The translations under genes and the position numbers were made by a program. Under the pieces are notes generated by a model. It saw nothing but the letters and a program-made list of their open reading frames with translations, was not told the origin of the DNA and did not search any database. A DNA stretch of 64,000 nucleotides, taken from positions 30,904 through 94,903 of the forward strand of contig NZ_JTHP01000017.1 of the NCBI RefSeq assembly GCF_000943545.1. The letters are read 5' to 3'. How positions within the stretch are numbered: position 1 is the stretch's first letter; each line of letters opens with the position of its first letter. This document shows, piece after piece, positions 47,931 through 57,297 of the stretch. Origin of the DNA: Paenibacillus terrae. GTDB lineage: Bacteria; Bacillota; Bacilli; Paenibacillales; Paenibacillaceae.

Positions 47931-47981
47931 TTAAAAAAAGCTCTAATCCTTTTGTGCACGGAATTAGAGCTCCTTTTTGGA
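47931..47981 (-). terminator. Terminator of the 144-residue protein gene
   Basis: Stem AGCTCTAAT / ATTAGAGCT, loop 15 bases, followed by TTTTTTT on the minus strand. Confidence 0.75.
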
Positions 47982-48052
47982 TTCAACTTTTAGCCACAAT
48001 TAACAAATCAGAAGCAACCACTTGGTCGGTCATTTCGCTCATTCATGTAAAG

Positions 48053-48487
48053 TCAGATGTGAACGCTGCCAGAAAAGCCGTCTACATCGTCTTCGGGTTG
48101 ATGATCGGAGCTGACGTTGTGCTCCCTTGTCTTCTTGCTGTTCGTTTGGGAGGAACCGTTCTTATACGCTTCGCTCCAATCTTCGTTGATGATGTGCGCG
48201 GGAATAATCCAATCCTCCGAACGATAGCCCGGATTTGGCACCCACACACTTCCTTGCAAGCCAGGAATGGTACCCGATTCGGAAGTGTGGTTCCCAGCCT
48301 CAAGCATGCTGCCCTCATAGGCTTGGCAAATCTCCAGTGCAGATAGTACATCCTGGTTCTCAATATGAACACTCAGACCTGTGTCACCGTTTGTGCTGGC
48401 AGTGTACCCGATTTCTTTTAATGTTTCACAGGCTCGGACGGCCTGCTGCGGATCACGAAATTGAAAACGGAAAGAGCCCGTCTCCAT
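48053..48487 (-). CDS. Hypothetical protein, N-terminal ACT/ferredoxin-like fold
   Basis: 144 residues from ATG 48487, 9 bases after GAGGAG; ATG 48496 overlaps that site. The first 70 residues (TGSFRFQFRDPQQAVRACETLKEIGY, then LSVHIENQDVLSALEICQA) look like a beta-alpha-beta sandwich of the ACT or ferredoxin-like kind by eye. The remaining half is Ser/Asn/Asp-rich and probably disordered. Function unknown. No membrane segment or signal peptide. Confidence 0.75.
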   Translation of the reverse strand: METGSFRFQFRDPQQAVRACETLKEIGYTASTNGDTGLSVHIENQDVLSALEICQAYEGSMLEAGNHTSESGTIPGLQGSVWVPNPGYRSEDWIIPAHIINEDWSEAYKNGSSQTNSKKTREHNVSSDHQPEDDVDGFSGSVHI

Positions 48488-48765
48488 GTGCCTCATCTCC
48501 TCTGATGTATCTTATTTTGGGTCCAAAATATATGTTATTTTTTAATATAACCATCTGGGACGGAATTTTTACATTCAAAACCTTTATTTTTCAAAAATTT
48601 ACTTTAAAGCTTTGAAATTAAATAGTTAAAAAAACAGCTACTGTGACAAATCGCATGTTCTCATTACGTAAATCCCTTTATGCTAGTAACAAGGGTATGG
48701 TTGCCCGGTCATCCAAGCCGAGCGGTCAAAGGATGCCCAAATCCATACATAAAGGCGGAATGAAG

Positions 48766-49230
48766 ATGATAGATTACCGGACACTGGTGACACAGCAATC
48801 CATGCATTTGTATAGCGTGTTTGGCAAGTCATTCAAAAGTGTAAATGAGCATGCGGTTGCTGGCATCAAAACGGTGGGCTTCAACCCAACGGCCTTCGCC
48901 GTAATGGAAGTTTTGTATCACAAGGGAGCGCAGCCAATCCAGCAAATTGGAGCAAAGCTGTTACTGCAAAGCGGAAATGTCACCTATGTTATCGACAAGC
49001 TGGAAAGCCGCGGTTATTTGCACCGTCACCCGTGCGACCAGGATCGCCGGATTATATATGCGGAATTGACGGACGAAGGACAACGCGTCATGGACGAAAT
49101 TTACCCTGACTATACACGTCAGATTGAACGTGCTTTTAGCGGAATCAGCGAAACCGAAAGAGATCAGCTTATCGGTTTGCTCAAAAAGCTGGGCCGTAGC
49201 GCTGACAACCTGTCACCCTATCACAAATAG
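48766..49230 (+). CDS. MarR family transcriptional regulator
   Basis: 154 residues from ATG 48766, 7 bases after GGCGG. Winged helix: GFNPTAFAVMEVLYHKGAQPIQQIGAKLLLQSGNVTYVIDKLE, then the wing DRRIIYAELTDEGQRVMD. The first residues MIDYRTLVTQQSMHLYSVFGK match OhrR/YkvE-type regulators of Bacilli by general pattern. No conserved N-terminal redox Cys was seen, so peroxide sensing is not claimed. The genes around it (sacB-levB convergent, hypothetical divergent) do not identify its target. Confidence 0.9.
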   Translation: MIDYRTLVTQQSMHLYSVFGKSFKSVNEHAVAGIKTVGFNPTAFAVMEVLYHKGAQPIQQIGAKLLLQSGNVTYVIDKLESRGYLHRHPCDQDRRIIYAELTDEGQRVMDEIYPDYTRQIERAFSGISETERDQLIGLLKKLGRSADNLSPYHK

Positions 49231-49316
49231 AATGAATAGTAGTTTTAGCAAATGATCGTTTGTGAATAAACGAACAATCTTATTGCTGTGCTAAACGAAA
49301 ATTAGATTTACACCAG

Positions 49317-49354
49317 AAAAGTCCACCCTTATATTCATGGGTGGACTTTTTATA
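49317..49354. terminator. Bidirectional terminator, MarR gene and levB
   Basis: Stem AAAAGTCCACCC / GGGTGGACTTTT, loop 10 bases, T-run beyond. Confidence 0.88.
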
Positions 49355-49406
49355 TACCTGAATAGAGCGAAATATGCCCAATCTTACGAGCAGCTCACAA
49401 TACCCG

Positions 49407-50966
49407 CTAACGATTAAAATGCTTGATCACTACATTGTTAAAAATAGCCGGGCCGCCATCGGTAAAAAGAGTAATTCCCTGATCCTCTAATCGCGGGAAT
49501 ATTAAACTGGAATACGCTACTTCTCCGTCATCTACAAAGACTTCAATGCTGGTTTTATCGACGAGAATTTTCAGGTGAACGTTTTTCTTAGTGGCATCAA
49601 AAGGCGCCCTGTTCTCTATATATTTTCCACTCTGATCCGGCTGCCCGGTGTTGGCTCTATTTACGTAGGAGTATTGCCCATCCACCGAAACACCCACATC
49701 CACATGACGCTTGCCGTCCGCTGACTCTCGAAGCCTGAATCCCGCATTTTTGATCATTGACCAAGATACATCCGCCTCTAACTGATAGGCATCGCCTGCT
49801 ACCGGAAGCGGGTGAGCACCCTCTACCTTGATCTGTCCAAATGATTCCGTTGAGGTTTGGAATTGCTCCAAAGCTTTTATCGGCTGTGAAACCAAGCGAT
49901 ATCCGGCATCTGCTGTATGCTTCAACCGAATTTGACGAACAATCGAATCCATTCCATTAAAGCCTTCCTTCAGGGTAGGCGTGTTATGGGCATAATCCCA
50001 ATTGTTCATCCAGGCCAGAGCATAACGGTGACTGTATTTATCTTTGTCTTTCCCATCCTCGAACGTAACTGCACCATACCAGTCAAAGCCATAATCCAGC
50101 CACTCAGGCTCACTGCGATCAGGGAGAAATGCTTCTCCATTAAAATCTCCCGTCCAGTAGGCATACGTGTTGGGTCCACCTGTCGATTTGCTATTTGCGC
50201 TCACGCCCAGAATCCATTGATAGCTTCCATCATCCGCCCGCATCTGGTAAAGGTCAGGACATTCCACAAGCCCGATATTTTCCGTTTGAAAGCCGCTCGT
50301 ATAACGCCAATCCTTTAAATTATCAGACTCGTAAAAGCCAATCTTCGTTCCTTCCGCCATGACCATCATCCATTGATTACGTTGAATATCTCGGATGATT
50401 TTGGGATCTCTGAAGTCCTTTGTACCGGGGTTGGACATCACAGGCTTGTTGCGGTAAGAAGTAAACGTCTTGCCTTTGTCCGTACTGTACCACAAAAATT
50501 GTTCCTGCTTTCCTCCATCTGCGGAGGGCTGTGTCACAATGGCTACCAGCGTGCCTTTTCCAAAACCTGCGGTGTTATTATCGTCGATCACGACTGAACC
50601 GGACCAAGGATCTCCATTCGGGTTCGTATATTTGGGAATCGCCACCCCTTCATCTTTCCAATGAACCAGGTCGGTAGATGTGGCATGTCGCCATTCTGTA
50701 CCGTTCTTTTTGGGATAGTCACGATTATATAAATAGTAATAATGATATTTTCCATCGAAATAAATGGGGCGTTGAGGATCATTCTTCCACTTATCCGGAA
50801 CGGTAAAATGATAGGAAGCCCGGTAGGTTGGCCTCTTCTGTGTTTCTAGACTTTCACTTTTAGCCGGGTGATAAAGACTCCAGCCTATCGGTAATAAAAT
50901 ACTTAAGCCCACGATGACCACGATGGATCGTATCCAAATGCTCTTAGAAGCTATGTTTTTCATCAT
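49407..50966 (-). CDS. levB: Levan endo-hydrolase, GH32 (LevB-like)
   Basis: Cuts levan made by SacB into oligofructosides outside the cell. 519 residues; ATG 50966 follows GGAGG. N-terminal uncleaved signal or anchor (about 13-31), then the five-bladed propeller of GH32 with nucleophile Asp63 in KWKNDPQRPIYF, FRDPKIIRD near 190, and acid-base Glu in GLVECPDLYQM. A C-terminal beta-sandwich (about 385-515) has the usual SIEVFVDDGEVAYSS. The order sacB-levB is that of Bacillus subtilis and supports the name. Confidence 0.92.
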   Translation of the reverse strand: MMKNIASKSIWIRSIVVIVGLSILLPIGWSLYHPAKSESLETQKRPTYRASYHFTVPDKWKNDPQRPIYFDGKYHYYYLYNRDYPKKNGTEWRHATSTDLVHWKDEGVAIPKYTNPNGDPWSGSVVIDDNNTAGFGKGTLVAIVTQPSADGGKQEQFLWYSTDKGKTFTSYRNKPVMSNPGTKDFRDPKIIRDIQRNQWMMVMAEGTKIGFYESDNLKDWRYTSGFQTENIGLVECPDLYQMRADDGSYQWILGVSANSKSTGGPNTYAYWTGDFNGEAFLPDRSEPEWLDYGFDWYGAVTFEDGKDKDKYSHRYALAWMNNWDYAHNTPTLKEGFNGMDSIVRQIRLKHTADAGYRLVSQPIKALEQFQTSTESFGQIKVEGAHPLPVAGDAYQLEADVSWSMIKNAGFRLRESADGKRHVDVGVSVDGQYSYVNRANTGQPDQSGKYIENRAPFDATKKNVHLKILVDKTSIEVFVDDGEVAYSSLIFPRLEDQGITLFTDGGPAIFNNVVIKHFNR

Positions 50967-51056
50967 GACGATCCTCCCAACTCTCTTTGTCTGGATTGTC
51001 AGACGAGCATGCGGAAACGGTCGGTTCCCACCCTCTCACTGCATGATATGTATCGT

Positions 51057-51111
51057 CCGGTATGGGACGGCTCGGTAAATCAAATCTCGGTCCCCGATAT
51101 CGTCCCACCGG
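51057..51111 (-). other. Hairpin in the sacB-levB gap
   Basis: CCGG-TA-TGGGACG pairs with CGTCCCA-CCGG. No T-run follows on the minus strand. It may reduce or stabilise transcription between the two genes. Confidence 0.4.
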
Positions 51112-51155
51112 ACTTTCTTTTTTTGCTGCACTCTCTCGCTTAAGCGAATACCTGC

Positions 51156-52664
51156 TTACTTCTTCCCATAGTCATAGGGTGGAACTTCCTTGTCGTCCGT
51201 TGGGTCAATCGTGATTTGCCCTTGCTCCAGAATTCTTTTCATCACAACAGAAGTTTTGGAGCCTTTAATGTTCAGCAGGAAGCTTGGCGCAAAAGTGGAT
51301 TTGTGATCCGGGAACAGTCCACGGTTGGTCATATAGCTGGTTACCACAACGTTATTTCCTTTGCCTTGCGGAATAGCAAAATGGGCATACGTCCAAGTAA
51401 TATCATCACGATCCAGATTTTGGTGAAGAACGAGACCGGTTCCATTCAAGGGTTTATAAGGCCCTGTCAAAGAAGTCGATACGTAACCCAGCATGTAAAT
51501 CTCGTCACTTCCAATGGCATCAACGGTAACTTTGGAACCTCTGGTGCTTGTAAACAAATACCACAAACCATTCATTTTGAAAACATTCGCCCGCTCAATC
51601 TCATCCGTTACCAGATTGGATGCAATTAGCGGGTCCATAACTTTTTTCAACGTATAGTCATTATTTAATTCCACGATTCCCAGAGCACCGTTCGCCACTT
51701 CGGCCCCATTTTTTTTAGGACTTTGCAGCAGATTTTGTAGCTCTTTGGTGAAAAATTCGTTATTTCCGCCATAATACGCAGATTTATTAAGGGAATCCTC
51801 TCCCTGGTAGCCCGTCTCTGTACCTGTGTTCGCTTCAAATATGATGTATTTCTTCCCTTGATCCTCAATATAATGGGGGTCTCTGAATGTGTGGTTATCC
51901 AGGTTTACTCCCACGCTTTGCAGGACATTCTGGTAAATTTTCCCGTCTCCAGCATCGTAAATCGATTTGAGGTCCTCTATACCATTCACTTTCAGGGTTT
52001 CGTCATCGGGTTGAGAGAGATTGACTTGGGCCGTAGCCAAGGTTTGCTTGCCGTACAGTTTGTTTTCCGGCTCATAAGGCTGTCTGCTGGTATAAAATAA
52101 ACGCACTTCTCCATCCGACGTTAAAGTAGCAGAACCGGACCATTCCTCCGCCTGATTTTTCAGGATCGCTTCATTGGATAGGATTTTATCGTTATCCTTA
52201 AATACTCTTCCGGCATTTTTCCAGCCTTCCAGCGAGGTGTTGCCTGCTTTTTGATAGAACAGATAAATAAACGTATCCTCTGCTCTTTTAGGATCGCCTG
52301 CCAATCCAAACACAATATTGTACCCCTTGTAATTAGCTATCGTGCCATCGGCATTTTGTAACGGCCAAGTATCCCACACATCAAAATCAATGAGCTTGCC
52401 CGACCCGTCGCGGCCTTTTGCCGAAGGGATATTTTTGATGGTAGATGCATCAAAGGATGGAACTTCGAATTTTTCTTTGCCCTGCTGTTTGAAAATGTTC
52501 AGCATATCATGACGCGTGATTTGAGTAAATCTGCTGTCATCCTCAAGATCACCACTGTCTTTTTCCTTCGCAAAAGCTTGAAAGCCGCCCCCTAACAGCA
52601 AGGTAGTTGCTACTGTTACGGTAGCTGCTTTTCTGAACAAGTTGTTAAACTTCAAGTACTCCAT
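51156..52664 (-). CDS. sacB: Levansucrase
   Basis: Secreted GH68 enzyme building levan from sucrose. 502 residues from ATG 52664; TTG 52655, better spaced from GGGAG, is an alternative and gives a normal signal peptide. Signal peptide to about AFA-KE at residue 32. Catalytic triad: nucleophile Asp98 in VWDTWPL, transition-state Asp in FRDPHYIED, acid-base Glu in DEIERANVF. EEWSGSATL and YTSRQPYEPENK are conserved. Its partner levB follows 189 bases later. Confidence 0.96.
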   Translation of the reverse strand: MEYLKFNNLFRKAATVTVATTLLLGGGFQAFAKEKDSGDLEDDSRFTQITRHDMLNIFKQQGKEKFEVPSFDASTIKNIPSAKGRDGSGKLIDFDVWDTWPLQNADGTIANYKGYNIVFGLAGDPKRAEDTFIYLFYQKAGNTSLEGWKNAGRVFKDNDKILSNEAILKNQAEEWSGSATLTSDGEVRLFYTSRQPYEPENKLYGKQTLATAQVNLSQPDDETLKVNGIEDLKSIYDAGDGKIYQNVLQSVGVNLDNHTFRDPHYIEDQGKKYIIFEANTGTETGYQGEDSLNKSAYYGGNNEFFTKELQNLLQSPKKNGAEVANGALGIVELNNDYTLKKVMDPLIASNLVTDEIERANVFKMNGLWYLFTSTRGSKVTVDAIGSDEIYMLGYVSTSLTGPYKPLNGTGLVLHQNLDRDDITWTYAHFAIPQGKGNNVVVTSYMTNRGLFPDHKSTFAPSFLLNIKGSKTSVVMKRILEQGQITIDPTDDKEVPPYDYGKK

Positions 52665-53206
52665 CTCCCTTATTCTAATTATGCTTTCTAGATTAGAAAC
52701 CCAACTTTTTGGTTGGTAGGGCCATTCTATATTTAATGCTTAACGATTGATATAGACTAGATATCCCCTTTTATTCAAGGCTAAAAGAAGGAGACACGTC
52801 GAACTCTATCCTCATATTTTCCTATTTAATTTCTGAAAATACCATTTCTTTCATTTCATTTACATTTAAATAAGTTCGTTCCTTGCTTTTTTTGCATATT
52901 CAATTTTGCTAGGTAGGTCGCTTCATTTTCCTTCAAAATCATTCAAAAACATTCATAAAAAAATCCATTTGCAAACGAATTCAGAAAAATGGTACTTTAG
53001 GGCCCCTTTAATTTTTGAGAAAAATATTAGATACATGTGTAATAAGACTATTCTACCATTAATTTACTTATGTAATTATTCACATACGGTATTTCTGACA
53101 TAAAAAATACACCTCTGATGCTCATTAGCCCAACTATATAAACTGAACTTTCTGCTTTATCTATGTGAGAAAAAAACTAAACCTATTAAACTATCAGGAA
53201 ATGACG
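52665..53206. other. Control region of sacB (no gene)
   Basis: About 540 bases, very AT-rich. Near the sacB start are small hairpins (CCAAC / GTTGG and TTTCTA / TAGAAA), but no T-run. A ribonucleic antiterminator site and terminator, as used by SacY in B. subtilis, were looked for and not found. A 65-residue open frame at 52906 has no ribosome-binding site. Confidence 0.4.
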
Positions 53207-53265
53207 ATTAAAAAAATAGCAGTAGCTCTGGACGCTATTTCCCTGTCCCAAGCTACCGCTATTTT
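53207..53265 (-). terminator. Likely terminator of the drug exporter gene
   Basis: On the minus strand AAAATAGCGGTAGCT pairs with AGCTACTGCTATTTT (one mismatch), loop about 23 bases, then a T-run. It is 100 bases after the stop. Confidence 0.6.
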
Positions 53266-53363
53266 CCTATATATTCTGTATTTTCATACGGCTATACAAG
53301 CAATAAACATTCTGTTGGCAAGCACCACATGTAACAAGGAAACGATCTACGATTCCTTTATTC

Positions 53364-54878
53364 CTATGCAGTACCTCCCTGTGCCGCCTTTGCAGGCTTG
53401 CTTGCTTCTTCTTCCGTACCCGGTGGACGGTTCCGAAGTCCGAGGACGACAAACCAACTAATAACCGCAATAACAACCATGATGATGAACAGGGAATGCA
53501 GACTGTTTTCCAGCACGGAACGGAGCAAGCCAGCGGTCTTGTCACTCAAACTTTGTGAGGCATGAGGTGCAAGCAAACCGTTAATATCCTCCTGCGTAAC
53601 CCCCTGCTGTGTAAGCTGTCCATCTGCTGTCTGGGCAGCAATGCGATAATTAAGCCATGAACCGAAGGCTGCCACACCAATCGTTTGCCCCAATGTTCGC
53701 AGGAACGTATTCAATGCTGTAGATGCACCACGCAACTGGAACCCGACCGAAGACTGGGCAATAATGGTAAACACGGTCATGGAGAAGCCAAAGCCCAATC
53801 CATACAATAATGTGGATAGGAACAGCAGCCAGATTGGCGCCGTTTCGCCCATCAGGGTCATCACGAAAGCACCCAGTACAATCAGGGTCAGTCCGACTAA
53901 TGAGGTTCGACGCGAACCCAAAGTCAGCAAAATGCGTCCCCCGATCATGGAGCCGAACAGCCATCCTACTGACATCGGAGCCAGCGCCAGACCGGATGAA
54001 GCGGCATCTCCACCGTGTACGCCCTGAATCCAAAGCGGCAGGTAGCTGGTCAGGCCGATCAACAGAGAACTGACCAGCAGTGCTGCGGCACAGGAAAAAG
54101 CGATATCCCGTATCCGAAACAGCTTCAGCGGTACCATCGGTTCCTGAGCGCGCTTTTCAATCACCAAAAACAGAACCAGGAATAAAATAGCAACAGCAGC
54201 CAAGGCCAGCAATTCAGGAGAAGCCCAGCCGATATACTGTCCGCCCAGCGCCAATACGAGCAACAGGGCTGTCATTCCGATGGTAAAGGTAACGGCTCCC
54301 GGCACGTCGATGCGTGCGGTACGCTTGGCTACCTGCTCACGCAGGTAACGAGCGATGAAGAACATTGCCAGCAGTCCAAAAGGGACGTTAAAACCAAAAA
54401 TCCATTCCCAGCCAAAATAAGTAACCACGTAACCGCCCAGCAAAGGCCCGATCAGGGAAGAAATCCCCCATACCGAGCTGATCATTCCCTGAACTTTGCC
54501 GCGTTCCTCCATTTTGTATATATCTCCGATAATGGTAAAGGTAACGGGAATCACGCCGCCCGCTCCAATCCCTTGAATAGCCCGGTACAAAATAAGCTGC
54601 TCCATACTACCAGCCAGCATACAAAGCAAAGAACCGAGTACAAACAATGAACAGCCGATCAGAAAAATCGGTTTGCGACCAAATAAATCGCTAAGCTTGC
54701 CGAAAATAGGTGTAGTTACAGCCATCGTCAGCAAATAGGCCGTAAAAATCCAGCTGAGCAAATTCACGCTGCCCAGTTCACTAACAATAGTCGGTCCGGC
54801 AGGACCGATGACGGTTCCCTCAATCGCGGCCAGAAAGGTGGCCAATAGAACACCGGTCAGCACGAGCCCGCGCTTCAT
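53364..54878 (-). CDS. MFS multidrug exporter, DHA2 (14-TM) family
   Basis: Proton-driven efflux pump of the EmrB/QacA type. About 504 residues from ATG 54878, which has no good site. GTG 54905 or TTG 54896 are served by AAGGAAAGG and may be the true start. Fourteen membrane segments are expected; motif A is GKLSDLFGRKP near 60-70, motif C is WGISSLIGPLLGGYVV near 135-150. The C-terminus is charged. The substrate is unknown. An inverted repeat at 54935-54957 upstream suggests control by a drug-sensing regulator that is not encoded next to it. Confidence 0.92.
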   Translation of the reverse strand: MKRGLVLTGVLLATFLAAIEGTVIGPAGPTIVSELGSVNLLSWIFTAYLLTMAVTTPIFGKLSDLFGRKPIFLIGCSLFVLGSLLCMLAGSMEQLILYRAIQGIGAGGVIPVTFTIIGDIYKMEERGKVQGMISSVWGISSLIGPLLGGYVVTYFGWEWIFGFNVPFGLLAMFFIARYLREQVAKRTARIDVPGAVTFTIGMTALLLVLALGGQYIGWASPELLALAAVAILFLVLFLVIEKRAQEPMVPLKLFRIRDIAFSCAAALLVSSLLIGLTSYLPLWIQGVHGGDAASSGLALAPMSVGWLFGSMIGGRILLTLGSRRTSLVGLTLIVLGAFVMTLMGETAPIWLLFLSTLLYGLGFGFSMTVFTIIAQSSVGFQLRGASTALNTFLRTLGQTIGVAAFGSWLNYRIAAQTADGQLTQQGVTQEDINGLLAPHASQSLSDKTAGLLRSVLENSLHSLFIIMVVIAVISWFVVLGLRNRPPGTEEEASKPAKAAQGGTA

Positions 54879-54934
54879 GGGTTTATCTTTTCCCAAGCAA
54901 ATCACAAATCCTTTCCTTGTGTAAACTGGTTGCA

Positions 54935-54957
54935 CCTGTGCAATTCGACTGCACAGG
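54935..54957. promoter_or_regulatory. Inverted repeat upstream of the exporter (candidate operator)
   Basis: CCTGTGCA-N7-TGCACAGG, perfect 8-bp arms, 57 bases upstream of ATG 54878. The shape fits a dimeric TetR- or MarR-type repressor. No regulator gene is adjacent. Confidence 0.55.
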
Positions 54958-54985
54958 ATTGGTATTACCCGCACTGCATAATCGT

Positions 54986-55015
54986 AAACAGGCGGCCTAT
55001 ATAGGCCGCCTGTTT
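54986..55015. terminator. Perfect 30-bp palindrome, probable terminator of the ECF operon
   Basis: AAACAGGCGGCCTAT directly followed by its reverse complement ATAGGCCGCCTGTTT. It is 44 bases after the ATPase stop and upstream of the exporter. T-rich tails are short on both sides, so an operator role for the exporter remains possible. Confidence 0.6.
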
Positions 55016-55059
55016 TATACGATGTATATATATTATTGTCTACACATACTTAAATTTTG

Positions 55060-56592
55060 TCAACTGTAATCGTATGATAAATCCCCGGCACTCTCCGCTT
55101 CCTTAACCTGCCCCTTTTCCATGTACAGAATATGGCTGGAAAAGCTTTCAGCGAACTGCATATCGTGGGTGATGATCAGAAAGGCTGCTCCCTGGTCCGC
55201 TTGTTCAACGCACATGCGAAGCAGGATGTTCGCTCCTTCATAATCCGTTCCGGCAGTAGGCTCATCCAAAATGTAAAGCTTTTTGGGCAGAATGAACTGC
55301 GCAGCTACGCTTAAGAGCCTTTTTTCACCGCCACTCAGCAGGTACGGAGAGGCATTCAGCCTGTGATCCAATCGGGCGGCTGTCAGCAATCGCTGCGCCC
55401 GTTCCTCATACGCAGTAGGAATCGGCTCGCCAGCCCGTAATCCAAGCTTGACGCGGACGTTGTACAAGCATTCGTCCCACACCGTTGCAGCCGCAAACTG
55501 ATGCTCCGGCTGCTGGAACACATAACCGATCCCGGCGGCCAGTTGATGGATCGGCAGCTTCGCCATATCCTGACCCTCCCACCACATGCACCCCTTAGGT
55601 GCAGGCAGGAGGCCCATCAGCAGCTTGCCGAGCGTTGTTTTGCCGGAGCCGTTCTCGCCCAGCAGGACGGCTCGTTCGCCGGGCGCAAGGGCAAGGCTCA
55701 CGCCTGCCAGTGCTGCCCGGCCACTGCCGGGATAGGTGAAGGTCAGCCCCTTCACCTCCAACAACGGCAGGCCGGGCTTCGCCCCCGGCCCTTGGGGCAC
55801 GCCTCCCCTCCCTGCGGGAGAGGGCAGCAGCCCCAAGGCGCCCAGCTGCGCACCATGCTCGCGCAGCAGCTTGTCAGGCGGGCCTTGCAGTTGCACGGCC
55901 CCGCCCTCCAGCACGATGACGCGCTGCGCTGCACGCGCGGCATCGTCCATGCGGCCGGACACGGTGACCACCGTCCGGCCTGCGGCATGGAGCCGCCGGC
56001 ATAGCAGGGCGAAGTCGCTTTGGGCCGGCGGGTCCAGTTGCGCCGCTGCGTCGTCGAACACGACGAGCGGCGCTTCCAGCGCCAGCACCGCAGCGATAGC
56101 GGTGCGTTGGCGCTGGCCACCCGAGAGGCGACGCACGAAGGAGCCGCGCTCGTGGGCAAGGCCGACGGCCTCCAGCGCAGCCGTCAGGCGCTGCGCTATT
56201 TCCGCCGGAGGCACGCGCAGGTTCTCCGGCCCGAAGGCAATCTCGTCTTCGACGATTCCCTGCACCAGTTGGGCATCCGGGTCCTGAAGCACGACGCCGA
56301 CGGTGGAGGCGACAGCCGCCAGATCAGCCGTGTCCGGGTCCATCCCGTATACGGTTAGCACCCCAGTCCGTTCACCTTCACCCGAACGAGACAATCCGCC
56401 GTGGAGAAGCTGGCACAGCGTAGACTTTCCACTTCCGCTGGCCCCGACAATCGCAACATGCTCACCCACCGCAATGTCCAGCGTCAAGCCCTGTATCGCG
56501 GGTTCCGCCTGATCATCATACCGATAGCCAAAATCCTTCATGGACACGGCTATTTTACATCCAGAGCCATAATCGCTATGTTCATTCCGCAC
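55060..56592 (-). CDS. ECF transporter ATPase with two ABC domains (YkoD-like)
   Basis: Energises an energy-coupling-factor vitamin transporter. Both ABC halves are complete: first Walker A GASGSGKST near 50, signature RLSGGQRQRTA; second Walker A GENGSGKTT near 310, signature LLSGGEKRLLSVA, Walker B LYILDEPTAG. Between them is a Gly/Pro-rich linker (about 255-280). Start is uncertain: GTG 56592 overlaps the S-component stop by 11 bases, while TTG 56613 is further upstream with no site. About 510 residues. The first half has high GC. It is the third gene of the unit 58056-55060. Confidence 0.9.
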   Translation of the reverse strand: MRNEHSDYGSGCKIAVSMKDFGYRYDDQAEPAIQGLTLDIAVGEHVAIVGASGSGKSTLCQLLHGGLSRSGEGERTGVLTVYGMDPDTADLAAVASTVGVVLQDPDAQLVQGIVEDEIAFGPENLRVPPAEIAQRLTAALEAVGLAHERGSFVRRLSGGQRQRTAIAAVLALEAPLVVFDDAAAQLDPPAQSDFALLCRRLHAAGRTVVTVSGRMDDAARAAQRVIVLEGGAVQLQGPPDKLLREHGAQLGALGLLPSPAGRGGVPQGPGAKPGLPLLEVKGLTFTYPGSGRAALAGVSLALAPGERAVLLGENGSGKTTLGKLLMGLLPAPKGCMWWEGQDMAKLPIHQLAAGIGYVFQQPEHQFAAATVWDECLYNVRVKLGLRAGEPIPTAYEERAQRLLTAARLDHRLNASPYLLSGGEKRLLSVAAQFILPKKLYILDEPTAGTDYEGANILLRMCVEQADQGAAFLIITHDMQFAESFSSHILYMEKGQVKEAESAGDLSYDYS

Positions 56593-57172
56593 GTGAAGCT
56601 CGTCCCAACTCAAAACGTTTTAACAGTCCTGTCCGATTCAACGCATCGCCCAACATCTTGGTCAGCAGACCGCACAGTACAATGCCGCTCAGGATGCGCA
56701 CGACCAGTGTAATCGTCAGTACCTTCCAGCCCCAATGCATATAGCCGAACATATTGGCTGCCACGATAAACCACAACGGAACCATAGCCCCGCCTGCCAG
56801 CATCAACGAAACGGCATTCCAGCGTCGATAGCGCAGTAAAGCAAATACCAGTTCAGCCACAACCATATAGCAGACCGCAGCCGCGATAATAGAAGCGATT
56901 CCGTAAACTGAGCCCATAAAGGACTGCACCACTGCACCGAATGAATAAGCAATTACCGCCGTACCCGGCTTACGAATAATATAATAGGCCAGCAAACCAT
57001 ATATCATGTACAGCCCGACAATGGAGGAAGTCGCGATAGGCCCTCCCAGACTGTTTAATGTTTTGTTAATCATCGACAAATAAACGGTCATGACTCCATT
57101 CAGCGTTGCCAGCATCGCCATCAATACGATATCCAGCGTCGTAAACTTTGCAAAAATACGAGATTCCTTCAT
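56582..57172 (-). CDS. ECF transporter S component (YkoE-like)
   Basis: Substrate-binding membrane subunit. 196 residues from ATG 57172, preceded by AGGGA. Five or six membrane segments; the pattern YYIIRKPGTAVIAYSFGAVVQSFMG resembles YkoE, the thiamine/HMP component of B. subtilis. The dual-ATPase partner and the T subunit next to it give the same set as YkoCDE. No TPP riboswitch precedes it, so the vitamin is not certain. A sigma-A promoter lies in front (57218-57246). Confidence 0.82.
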   Translation of the reverse strand: MKESRIFAKFTTLDIVLMAMLATLNGVMTVYLSMINKTLNSLGGPIATSSIVGLYMIYGLLAYYIIRKPGTAVIAYSFGAVVQSFMGSVYGIASIIAAAVCYMVVAELVFALLRYRRWNAVSLMLAGGAMVPLWFIVAANMFGYMHWGWKVLTITLVVRILSGIVLCGLLTKMLGDALNRTGLLKRFELGRASRAE

Positions 57173-57217
57173 ATGTAATTCCCTATCTCCTCTCCAAATA
57201 TAAACTAGCACATTCTA

Positions 57218-57277
57218 AATGTATTCATACAAGCTCTTATTGTCAACCTAAATTTATTTATATGGTTGACAATAAGA
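57218..57277. promoter_or_regulatory. Promoter of the S-component gene inside a 14-bp inverted repeat
   Basis: Perfect arms TCTTATTGTCAACC (57235-57248) and GGTTGACAATAAGA (57264-57277), spacer 15. On the minus strand the left arm supplies TTGACA (57246-57241), which with a 17-base spacer meets TACATT (57223-57218). The repeat overlapping the -35 suggests an operator. Confidence 0.55.
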
Positions 57278-57297
57278 TCAAAAAAAGAGGCTGCTCC

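Noticed and set aside
52665..52900. SacY-type antiterminator leader of sacB
   Set aside because: Small hairpins exist but no T-run and no convincing antiterminator sequence.
53165..53461. 98-codon open frame downstream of the drug exporter
   Set aside because: It covers the exporter's terminator and its stop region; no ribosome-binding site.
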